Assembly (NCBI GenBank): GCA_964468125.1
Contig: CAYXVF010000198.1
Span: 1-5,169 of the forward strand
Direction of reading: 5' to 3'
DNA from: CAYXVF01 sp964468125
GTDB lineage: Bacteria > Myxococcota > XYA12-FULL-58-9 > CAYXVF01
DNA: 5,169 bases
The notes beneath the pieces were generated by a model that saw only the letters and a list, made by a program, of their open reading frames with translations, was not told the origin of the DNA and made no database searches. How positions within the stretch are numbered: the stretch's first letter is position 1; the number at the start of each line of letters is the position of its first letter. The translations under genes were made by a program, and so were the position numbers. Shown here piece after piece: positions 1 through 5,169 of the stretch.

Positions 1-120
1 ACACTCGATCACCACCAGGGAGGCATCGCCGCTCTCGAGGGTGTTACCGGCCAGCGACGCCAGCAGCGCCGCAGAATACGCCTGCGCCACGTGCCAACGC
101 AGATCCACGGATACCCGCAC
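1..120 (-). CDS. N-terminal fragment of an unidentified divergent gene (partial)
   Basis: A minus-strand frame runs from a GTG at 120 to the left edge with no stop, giving 40 residues of ordinary protein-like composition (begins VRVSVDLRWHVAQAY, later SLAGNTLESGDASLVVIE). About 80% of its codons end in G or C, as in the clear genes here. Above 120 the same frame stays open but turns into Arg/Cys/Trp-rich nonsense, so the true start is probably near 120, or the GTG at 108; a GTG at 198 is possible but unattractive. No Shine-Dalgarno sequence is obvious. The pattern is an amphipathic helix followed by a hydrophobic strand. I do not recognise the family, and too little is present to assign a function. 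It would be transcribed divergently from the operon that begins near 150. The main alternative is that this is noncoding leader of that operon. Confidence 0.4.
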   Translation of the reverse strand, partial: MRVSVDLRWHVAQAYSAALLASLAGNTLESGDASLVVIEC

Positions 121-121
121 G

Positions 122-148
122 GACCGGTCGCGACGCCACGACCGGTCG
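122..148. repeat. Pair of GACCGGTC palindromes, candidate operator
   Basis: GACCGGTC at 122-129 and CGACCGGTCG at 139-148 are both perfect palindromes, with centres 18 bp apart. The flanks are also partly repeated: 116-130 and 134-148 agree at 12 of 15 positions. A third ACCGGT core lies at 258-263. The pair sits between the proposed divergent starts at 120 (minus) and 150 (plus), where an autoregulator or a shared operator could bind. No convincing -10/-35 promoter is visible around it. Chance palindromes made of GC-rich codons are a real alternative. Confidence 0.25.
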
Positions 149-149
149 A

Positions 150-2183
150 TTGCCGAACACCGGCACCCGCACGCCCACGCCGCAGGCGCGCACCGCACGG
201 GGCACTCCCGGCGTCGCCCCAGGCACTCCGGGCGGTCCCTTGGCCGGTGGACGCCCCACCGGTCCCACCTTTCGCATGGGGCAGGCCGTGCCGGTGTCGG
301 CGCAGGGCACCGGCGGTCTCGAGCTTCCGATGGATCTCACCTGCGCGGGGCTCGGCGATTTCTACGACACCTGGACCGACGGCATGCTCCAGCTCTGGAT
401 CATGCGTTACCTCTGCGAGGAGCAAAAAGCGCGCGGTCAGCGCAAGGAGCTGCGCTGCGAGGTCGACGAGCTCCAGCTCCTCAACGCTGAAGCCAACATC
501 GCCCGGGCCGAGCGCGTTGCTGCGCGGGGCTGTCGACAGGCGCTCGCCAATCTCGTGCGCGGCGCCATGAAGCTGCGCGACGCGTATTACACCGGCGAGG
601 TGCGCAAGCTGATCGAGAGCAATCCCGCTCGAGCGCGTCAGTCGATGCAGCGGCTGCAAGAGAACAACCACAGCGCCATGGGCATTCTCGGCGAAGGCCC
701 CGGGGCGGAGATCCTCAACGAGCTCGGCGGTCGGGAGAACCTCCCGGCGCCGCGCATCCTGACCACTCGGCAGCTCGCAGAGCTCTCGGCGAACGATGGA
801 CAGGCGCACGTGAACGCCTACCGCGAGCATTTCGGCGATTGGCAGCGGCACAGCGGTGTCGCCGGTAGGGTGGCGCTCTACGAAGGCGAGATGACGGGGC
901 GACTGCTCGCTGCGCATTATGCGACCTTGCCCGATGACGTCCGCTTGCGTTTGCGCGGCGGACAAGACCAAACGCAAAACGCGATGGATACGTTGCTCGG
1001 TTCGGCGAACGAGATCGATCCCGACAATCCCGGCACATTCGGGGCGGCGCTAGGAAAGCTGCGTCATGGGTTGCCGCTGGATGGGACAGACTTCGCTGCC
1101 ATCAACGACGTCGACCCCGACCTCGCCGCGGACCTGCGCGAGCTCGAAGCAGGCCGCCAAGAGGCGCGCAACGAATTCAACCGAAGCATGCGCCAGCTCG
1201 GCAACAGCCCCTTCGCCCGGGCGGCGCTGAACGACCTTCGCGGCGAGCTCAACCAGGCGACGATGAACGCCTATAGCCGGGTGGAAGGGGAGCGCTCGCC
1301 GCGGGAGACCCTCGAGCACCTGCAATACGTCAGTTTGCTCGCGCAGCAGGTGGAGCTCTTTGACCAGGGCATGATGACCTACGGGCCTCGCGAGCTCGAA
1401 GACGGCGAACCGGTGGAAGCGGACGCGCTGCGAAGTCTCGCCGTCAACACGATCGCCACCGCTCGAGCGCTCGAGGGACAGAACGCGGCGAACCCGGCTA
1501 GCCTCATGGGCAGAATCATCGCGGCGTCGCGCGATCCGTCCAGTGGCTTCGACCAGCTCCGGGAGGCGCACCATCGCGCCATCGCCGAAGCGGTCTACAC
1601 CATCAATTCGGGCGATCCGACGATCCGCGAGCAGATCGGCCAGGCCATCGGCGTCCCCCCCGGGGACAACCCGGCGGAAAACCCGGACTGGAACCAAGCG
1701 CTCGTCCGACACGTCGCCGCTGCTCAGGCGCGACAGACCGGCGAGAACGTTGCCCTCGGGACGCGCTCTTCGGCACAACCCTACCAGCACGACGCGGGCG
1801 CACTCTCCGATCTGCTCCCGCGGGACGGTCCCTACTCGCGGGACGGTCGCTACTCGAACGCCGCGGCCAACGCGATCTTTGAAGGCATCGGTGCCCAAAC
1901 CGCTGGCACCGCCATTCAGGAGACGCGCCGCCACCACCTCCAGGACCTCGAAGGTGAGGCCCGGCGAGAGCAATTCCTGGACATGTACGAGAGCTTTCAC
2001 GCTCGGGCGATGGCGAAGATCGACGAGGCCCACAACCGGATCGCCGGCAGCCTGCAGCGCGGGACGCGCATGGACCAGATGGAGGCTGCCAACAAGATCG
2101 CCTCGCTCACCCAGGCGATGGGGCCGGCGCTCGCTCAAATGATGATGTACCAGCAGCGGGCGCGCATGGTGCAGACCGTATGA
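150..2183 (+). CDS. Large helical soluble protein of unknown function, first gene of the operon
   Basis: 677 residues from a TTG start; I do not recognise the family. Residues 1-60 are low-complexity, rich in Pro, Gly, Thr, Arg and Ala (GTPGVAPGTPGGP near 18-30), and probably disordered. Residues about 68-160 form long charged amphipathic helices with coiled-coil character. The rest is mainly helical, with Asp/Pro/Gly-rich breaks (around 288-325, 410-425 and 500-515) and a Met/Gln-rich C-terminal helix (about 640-675). All four cysteines (65, 89, 103, 128) fall in the N-terminal fifth. There is no signal peptide, membrane segment or obvious catalytic motif, so it is likely cytoplasmic or exported by a route without a classical signal. 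The start is uncertain: the frame is open to the left edge, but G/C bias at third positions drops to about half upstream of 150; ATG 276 (residue 43) is the main alternative. Its stop overlaps the next gene as ATGA, implying translational coupling with the prenyltransferase-like protein. Confidence 0.8.
   Translation: MPNTGTRTPTPQARTARGTPGVAPGTPGGPLAGGRPTGPTFRMGQAVPVSAQGTGGLELPMDLTCAGLGDFYDTWTDGMLQLWIMRYLCEEQKARGQRKELRCEVDELQLLNAEANIARAERVAARGCRQALANLVRGAMKLRDAYYTGEVRKLIESNPARARQSMQRLQENNHSAMGILGEGPGAEILNELGGRENLPAPRILTTRQLAELSANDGQAHVNAYREHFGDWQRHSGVAGRVALYEGEMTGRLLAAHYATLPDDVRLRLRGGQDQTQNAMDTLLGSANEIDPDNPGTFGAALGKLRHGLPLDGTDFAAINDVDPDLAADLRELEAGRQEARNEFNRSMRQLGNSPFARAALNDLRGELNQATMNAYSRVEGERSPRETLEHLQYVSLLAQQVELFDQGMMTYGPRELEDGEPVEADALRSLAVNTIATARALEGQNAANPASLMGRIIAASRDPSSGFDQLREAHHRAIAEAVYTINSGDPTIREQIGQAIGVPPGDNPAENPDWNQALVRHVAAAQARQTGENVALGTRSSAQPYQHDAGALSDLLPRDGPYSRDGRYSNAAANAIFEGIGAQTAGTAIQETRRHHLQDLEGEARREQFLDMYESFHARAMAKIDEAHNRIAGSLQRGTRMDQMEAANKIASLTQAMGPALAQMMMYQQRARMVQTV
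1820..1855 (+). repeat. Tandem 18-bp repeat inside the first operon gene
   Basis: Two head-to-tail 18-bp units, 1820-1837 and 1838-1855, differ at one base. They stay in frame and encode the six-residue repeat RDGPYS-RDGRYS (about residues 558-569 of the 677-residue protein). The duplication adds a charged, Tyr/Ser-bearing loop between helical regions. Copy number could vary between strains by slippage without breaking the frame. Confidence 0.7.
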
Positions 2184-3268
2184 GCCTCGCCCGCTTCGAG
2201 AACGCGACCGGCGTTTCTCGCAGCAACCTCGAAACCTACACCGACCGGCTTTACAACGCTCTGCGTTCGCTCGCGCCAATGGTCGGCCGCGACCACTCAG
2301 AGGTATTCTCCCATTGGTACGACCATTGGAGCGAGCTCGTGGAGCTCGAGGGCGAGGTCGCGCCGATGGAGCGCACCCACCGGGAAGTGGCGCGGGCACT
2401 GCCCTGTTTCGCCGAGCTCGTCCTCACCCTGCGTGACGGGGCGCAGTCCGTCGGCTGGATGAGCTGCGGGCGGAGTGGGGCGCACCTAGCCGAGACCGTC
2501 TCGAGTCTATTGCACGGGACGCTCTCGGCTCACCTTCGAATCGGCGGCGATCGGGCGCGGGCGGAGATCCTGGCGCAGCTCTTCGCCGCGGCGTTCCCGG
2601 ATCTGAACCGGCTCCGGGACATGTCCGCCACCGCCCAAGCCTTTCTCATGGGCGTCGCGCCGCGGGCTGAGGGCTATGCGCTCAAGACCTATTTGAATCC
2701 GCGGCTCTCGAGTGCCGAACCCCACACGCATCTGCGGGCGATGGCCAGCGCAGTCGGTGCGGACCTCGATGCCTTCGACCAGCTGCTCGCATCGGCCTAC
2801 CCGGACCGGGGCAAGACGAGCCATCTCTATGGTCTCGGGGTGGACCTCGTCGCTGAGGAGCCTGCCCGGCTGAAGCTCTACGTTCGGATCGACCGCCCCC
2901 GCGCCGCGGCGTTTCTCACGACGCTCACCGGCGGCGCCCATGCGCTCTTGGCGGAGCTGCTCGAGCGCTTCGAGCACCCTGCGTTGTCTGATTCGGTGGA
3001 GCTGGCCCTCGCCTGGGTGGAGGGTGCGCAGTCGATCAAGCTCACGCGCTTTTGGGCGGGCAAGCAGATGACCCTCCAGCAGGAGCGCGAGGTCCTCGAC
3101 TGGATCGAGCCGAGCGGTTTTCCTCGCCACGGCGTCGACCGGGCCCTCGCCTCCCTGCGCGCGCCCGCGAAGAGCGAGCTCCAGCGATCGCCGCTTCACG
3201 CCATCGGCCTCGAGATCGGGCGGGATGGGGCTGCCAAGCTCAACGCCTATCTCCAGCCGGAGCTGTAG
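2180..3268 (+). CDS. DMATS-like aromatic prenyltransferase (ABBA/PT-barrel fold), putative
   Basis: 362 residues, close to the roughly 370 of bacterial DMATS-type enzymes. These transfer a prenyl group from its diphosphate to an aromatic acceptor, usually indole, without the Asp-rich metal motif of other prenyltransferases. The sequence alternates helices with beta-hairpins at about 79-95, 155-175, 215-238, 273-292 and 339-361, as expected for five alpha-alpha-beta-beta repeats. LKTYLNP (K169, Y171) and ARLKLYV (R230, K232, Y234) match in spacing the Lys187/Tyr189 and Arg257/Lys259/Tyr261 diphosphate-binding residues of fungal FgaPT2. The last hairpin ends KLNAYLQP, also family-like. In the first hairpin (LVLTLRDGAQSVGWM) I see no counterpart of the indole-binding Glu89, so the acceptor may not be tryptophan, or activity may be lost. 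There is no signal peptide or membrane segment. The ATG overlaps the upstream stop (ATGA) and has no good ribosome binding site of its own, so translation is probably coupled. The fold assignment is from motif reading only; the substrate is unknown. Confidence 0.62.
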   Translation: MSLARFENATGVSRSNLETYTDRLYNALRSLAPMVGRDHSEVFSHWYDHWSELVELEGEVAPMERTHREVARALPCFAELVLTLRDGAQSVGWMSCGRSGAHLAETVSSLLHGTLSAHLRIGGDRARAEILAQLFAAAFPDLNRLRDMSATAQAFLMGVAPRAEGYALKTYLNPRLSSAEPHTHLRAMASAVGADLDAFDQLLASAYPDRGKTSHLYGLGVDLVAEEPARLKLYVRIDRPRAAAFLTTLTGGAHALLAELLERFEHPALSDSVELALAWVEGAQSIKLTRFWAGKQMTLQQEREVLDWIEPSGFPRHGVDRALASLRAPAKSELQRSPLHAIGLEIGRDGAAKLNAYLQPEL

Positions 3269-3298
3269 CGACCCTCACGGGCGGGGAGCTCGGCCACC

Positions 3299-4813
3299 TC
3301 ACACAGCGATGATGGCGCGGTGGAGGGAGGGGAGCGCCGCTAGAATCGACGCGATGTCGGTATCGAAGGGGCGGTCCGTCCTCGCGAACTCGACGCTTCG
3401 GCGGACGGCGGTTCTCAGTCGTTGTGAGACCAGAGCCCTGCCCTCCTCGCCTCGGAGCTCCGCAGCTTGAGTCAGGGCGATGATGTGAATCGCGGCGACG
3501 GTTTCCGCGAGCTCGAGGATCCGCAGGCAGTCGCGCGCGGCGATTGTGCCCATGCTCACCTTGTCCTGATTGTTGTTTTCCGTGCTCCGACTGAAGCTGC
3601 TCGCCGGCATGGTGAGCTTGAGCGCTTCGGCCACCAGCGCCGATGCGCTGATCTGCATCGCTTTGAAGCCGTGATGGATCGGGCTATCGCCGGGCATCAG
3701 ACTCGCCGGTAGACCGTCGTTGACCTCCCCATCACAGAGCCCAAGCAGCTGTCGCTCCATGAGCTCGGCGACACTCGCAACGGCTGTCTTCAGGCCATCC
3801 GCGATGAAACAAAGGTGACCGCCATAGAAGTTGCCTCCGTGGAGCACGTCGTCGTTTTCCGGGTCGACGATCGGATTGTCATTGACGCTGTTGAGCTCGA
3901 CGTCGAGCCAGGGCCGAAAGCTCTCGAGGGCGTCGAGCAAGACGCCAATGACATGGGGCGCACATCGTATGGAGTAGCGGCTTTGCAGGTGCACCGGGCG
4001 CGCGAGCACGCCGGCGAGATCCGATCGAATCCATTCGGCGGCGCGCGTAGTACCGCGGTGCGCTTTGAGCTCGAAGATCCGGGCGTCGAAGTGCTTCGGC
4101 TCTCCGTGCATCACGTCACAGGCGACCGCGGTCGCCGCGGCGCTGAGTCGGGCGAGACGCTCCGCACGCCCGACCACCAGAACGAGCAAACCCACCATGA
4201 CACTCGTTCCATTCATCAGGGCGAGCGATTCTTTTGGCTCGAGAGTGAGTGGCTGGAGACCCACCTGTGCGAGAGCGTGCTCCGCGGTCACGCGTTCACC
4301 GTCGAGGGTGGCTTCGCGCTCGCCTACGAGAAGCGCGGCGACATAGGAGAGGGGAGTCAGGTCACCGGATGCACCTACCGAGCCTTCAGATGGGATCAGC
4401 GGTAGAACACGTCGGTTGAGAAGCTCGCACATGCGCTCCAAGACCACGAACCGAATGCCAGAGTACCCGCGGGCGAGCGAAGCCAAACGCGACGCGACGA
4501 TTGCCGCAGTCTCCTCCTCTGTGAACATCGGCCCGGTGCCACAGCCGTGATAGCGCACGAGATTGCGGGCGAGCACTCGCGCCTCTTCCACGGAGATCGA
4601 TCGCCCAACGGCATGCCCGAATCCCGTGTTGACGCCGTAGGTGGGAAGACCCTGGCTCAAGCGAGAGCCGATGAGTGCCACACTCGCATCGATTCGTTCA
4701 CGCACGACCTCTGCTTCACTGATCGCCGCTCGGGCCTCACCCGAGGCAATGCGATGGAGCGCTTCGACCGAAACAGGCCTCTCACCAAAGCTCACGACTT
4801 CGTCTTCATTCAT
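3299..4813 (-). CDS. MIO-dependent aromatic amino acid ammonia-lyase (HAL/PAL/TAL family)
   Basis: 504 residues from the ATG at 4813, full length for the family, which eliminates ammonia from His, Phe or Tyr (or isomerises it to the beta position). Ala148-Ser149-Gly150 in GSVGASGDLTPLSY forms the MIO electrophile. Other active-site residues are present: Tyr59 (TYGVNTGFG), Asn201 (LMNGTS), Gln277, Tyr280 and Arg283 (LQSRYSIRC) and Phe329 (GGNFYGGH). Two features depart from classical HutH: the selectivity pair is Tyr88-His89 (NLVRYHGCGTG) instead of Ser-His, and the Glu that contacts histidine's imidazole is Gln416 (NNNQDKVSMGT), as in Phe/Tyr lyases. The YHGCG, LTPLSY and NQDKVSMGTIAARDC blocks resemble, from memory, lyases of aryl-polyene and xanthomonadin-type pigment clusters; no other pigment gene is in this window. 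No hut gene is adjacent either. A GTG at 4846 would add 11 basic residues untypical of the family. The start overlaps the upstream channel gene's stop as TGATG; the 3' end faces the prenyltransferase-like gene across 30 bp. An aminomutase role cannot be excluded. Confidence 0.93.
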   Translation of the reverse strand: MNEDEVVSFGERPVSVEALHRIASGEARAAISEAEVVRERIDASVALIGSRLSQGLPTYGVNTGFGHAVGRSISVEEARVLARNLVRYHGCGTGPMFTEEETAAIVASRLASLARGYSGIRFVVLERMCELLNRRVLPLIPSEGSVGASGDLTPLSYVAALLVGEREATLDGERVTAEHALAQVGLQPLTLEPKESLALMNGTSVMVGLLVLVVGRAERLARLSAAATAVACDVMHGEPKHFDARIFELKAHRGTTRAAEWIRSDLAGVLARPVHLQSRYSIRCAPHVIGVLLDALESFRPWLDVELNSVNDNPIVDPENDDVLHGGNFYGGHLCFIADGLKTAVASVAELMERQLLGLCDGEVNDGLPASLMPGDSPIHHGFKAMQISASALVAEALKLTMPASSFSRSTENNNQDKVSMGTIAARDCLRILELAETVAAIHIIALTQAAELRGEEGRALVSQRLRTAVRRSVEFARTDRPFDTDIASILAALPSLHRAIIAV

Positions 4814-5169
4814 CAGACGAAGTGTAATGCGATGGCGGGCCACCACAATGGCGCCGCAGCGAAACGGGAGTCAGGCGCTGCCGAGTTGCGCGGGTTCCGT
4901 GGCCGGTGGCACGACGCGGCGTCCCTCGGCGAGCATGTCCATGAGCCGAGTGCTTCGGCCTCCTCGATGACCTTCGGGTCGATGTCGAGAATGATGAAGG
5001 GCTGCCGTCGCGCAGTGAGCACGCTCGCGACTTCCCGGCCGACCTTGCCAAAACCGCAGACCACGAAGTGATTCTCGAGCGCTTCAATCTTGCGCATCAT
5101 CAGTCTCCGCCCAAAGTTGCGGCGCGCCTCGCCTTCGACCACGGTCGCCGCCAATAAGGTGACTAAATA
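4813..5169 (-). CDS. 3' part of potassium channel-type protein with TrkA-N (RCK) domain, apparently disrupted
   Basis: The frame enters from the right edge and gives 118 residues before a TGA at 4813-4815, so the pore-forming N-terminus lies outside the window. The first residues (YLVTLLAATVVEGEARRN) match the end of the last channel helix plus linker in two-transmembrane K+ channels. Next comes the start of an NAD-binding Rossmann fold: FVVCGFGKVGREVA carries the GxGxxG motif, and FIILDIDP ends strand two with the ribose-binding Asp. The RCK domain normally gates the pore or regulates K+ flux in response to nucleotides. Homology stops after IEEAEALG, about 35 residues into a domain of roughly 115. 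The remaining 45 residues (SWTCSPRDAASC onward) are Arg/Pro/Ser-rich and look out of frame. A 1- or 2-base indel near 4943-4950, or a deletion, is likely. A TTG at 5154 is internal, not the start. It is probably cotranscribed with the lyase through the TGATG overlap, or is a decayed gene upstream of it. Confidence 0.75.
   Translation of the reverse strand, partial: YLVTLLAATVVEGEARRNFGRRLMMRKIEALENHFVVCGFGKVGREVASVLTARRQPFIILDIDPKVIEEAEALGSWTCSPRDAASCHRPRNPRNSAAPDSRFAAAPLWWPAIALHFV
4838..4942 (-). pseudogene. Possible out-of-frame remnant of the TrkA-N domain
   Basis: In the frame of the lyase gene, upstream of its ATG, the translation reads MDMLAEGRRVVPPATEPAQL, then GSA, a TGA stop (4871-4873), and LPFRCGAIVVA. 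This resembles the middle of a TrkA-N domain, whose usual pattern is G-x-x-V-V-x-G-D-A-T-x-P-x-x-L-x-x-A-G-I-x-R-A-x-A-I-V-V-A. The stop falls where the conserved Gly would be (GGA to TGA is one change), and GDAT has become PPAT. It follows directly after the in-frame TrkA-N segment ends near 4950. If real, the channel gene has at least a frameshift and a nonsense change. The match is short and read by eye. Confidence 0.35.

Noticed and set aside
1655..1665. C7 tract followed by G4, a possible slippage or phase-variation site
   Set aside because: It sits inside a normal-looking reading frame encoding GVPPGDN, and seven C residues are not rare at this GC content. There is no sign of programmed frameshifting around it.
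150..2183. Type III secretion translocator or effector identity for the 677-residue protein
   Set aside because: The disordered N-terminus and helical body are suggestive, but there are no paired hydrophobic segments and no chaperone or secretion genes in the window. The similarity is only of general character.
1050..2399. Long minus-strand frame (449 codons) antisense to the first operon gene
   Set aside because: Arg-rich, low-likelihood composition, spans the boundary of two well-supported plus-strand genes, and is typical of antisense frames in GC-rich codons. The same applies to minus 9-977 and 2507-3199.
3269..3330. Bidirectional terminator between the convergent genes
   Set aside because: Only weak stems with long loops (for example CCACC/GGTGG) or 3-bp stems are visible, with no T-run in either direction.
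3815..4405. Plus-strand frame of 196 codons antisense to the lyase
   Set aside because: It mirrors the lyase codons exactly and the lyase is unambiguous. No family features are visible in the plus-strand translation.
3299..4846. Calling the lyase hutH
   Set aside because: Gln replaces the histidine-specific Glu, the selectivity pair is Tyr-His, and there are no hut neighbours, so the symbol would assert a substrate the sequence does not support.

Overview
This is a GC-rich window (about two-thirds G+C by eye, strongly G/C-biased third codon positions), bacterial in layout. The style fits Myxococcota or another high-GC proteobacterial relative, but no marker gene settles the taxonomy, so this is an inference. 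There are no RNA genes, CRISPR arrays, insertion sequences or complete mobile elements that I can see.

Left edge (1-150): a short reading frame on the minus strand (from about 120 down to base 1) looks like the beginning of a divergently transcribed gene that leaves the window. Next to it lie two GACCGGTC palindromes 18 bp apart, between the proposed divergent starts.

Left and centre, plus strand (150-3268): a two-gene operon with an ATGA stop/start overlap. The first gene encodes a 677-residue, mostly helical, soluble protein of unknown function with a disordered Pro/Gly/Thr-rich N-terminus. The second encodes a 362-residue protein that I read as a DMATS-like aromatic prenyltransferase of the ABBA (PT-barrel) fold. 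It shows recurring beta-hairpins and Lys-x-Tyr and Arg-x-Lys-x-Tyr motifs like those that hold the prenyl diphosphate in that family, but the usual glutamate that recognises indole is not visible. The coupling suggests the two proteins act together; how is unknown.

Right, minus strand (3299-5169): a complete MIO-dependent ammonia-lyase of the HAL/PAL/TAL family, converging on the operon with only 30 bp between the stop codons. Its active-site residues argue against ordinary histidine ammonia-lyase and resemble the lyases found in aryl-polyene/xanthomonadin-type pigment clusters. Directly upstream, overlapping it as TGATG, is the 3' end of a potassium-channel-type gene carrying a TrkA-N (RCK) NAD-binding domain. 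That domain breaks off after about 35 residues, and what look like its continuing remnants sit in another frame, so the gene appears frameshifted or decayed.

Taken together, the window holds a prenyltransferase-like operon of unknown product and an aromatic-amino-acid-lyase-like gene, both plausible parts of specialised metabolism. Nothing in the sequence proves that they belong to one pathway. The 30 bp convergent gap (3269-3298) holds no clear terminator.
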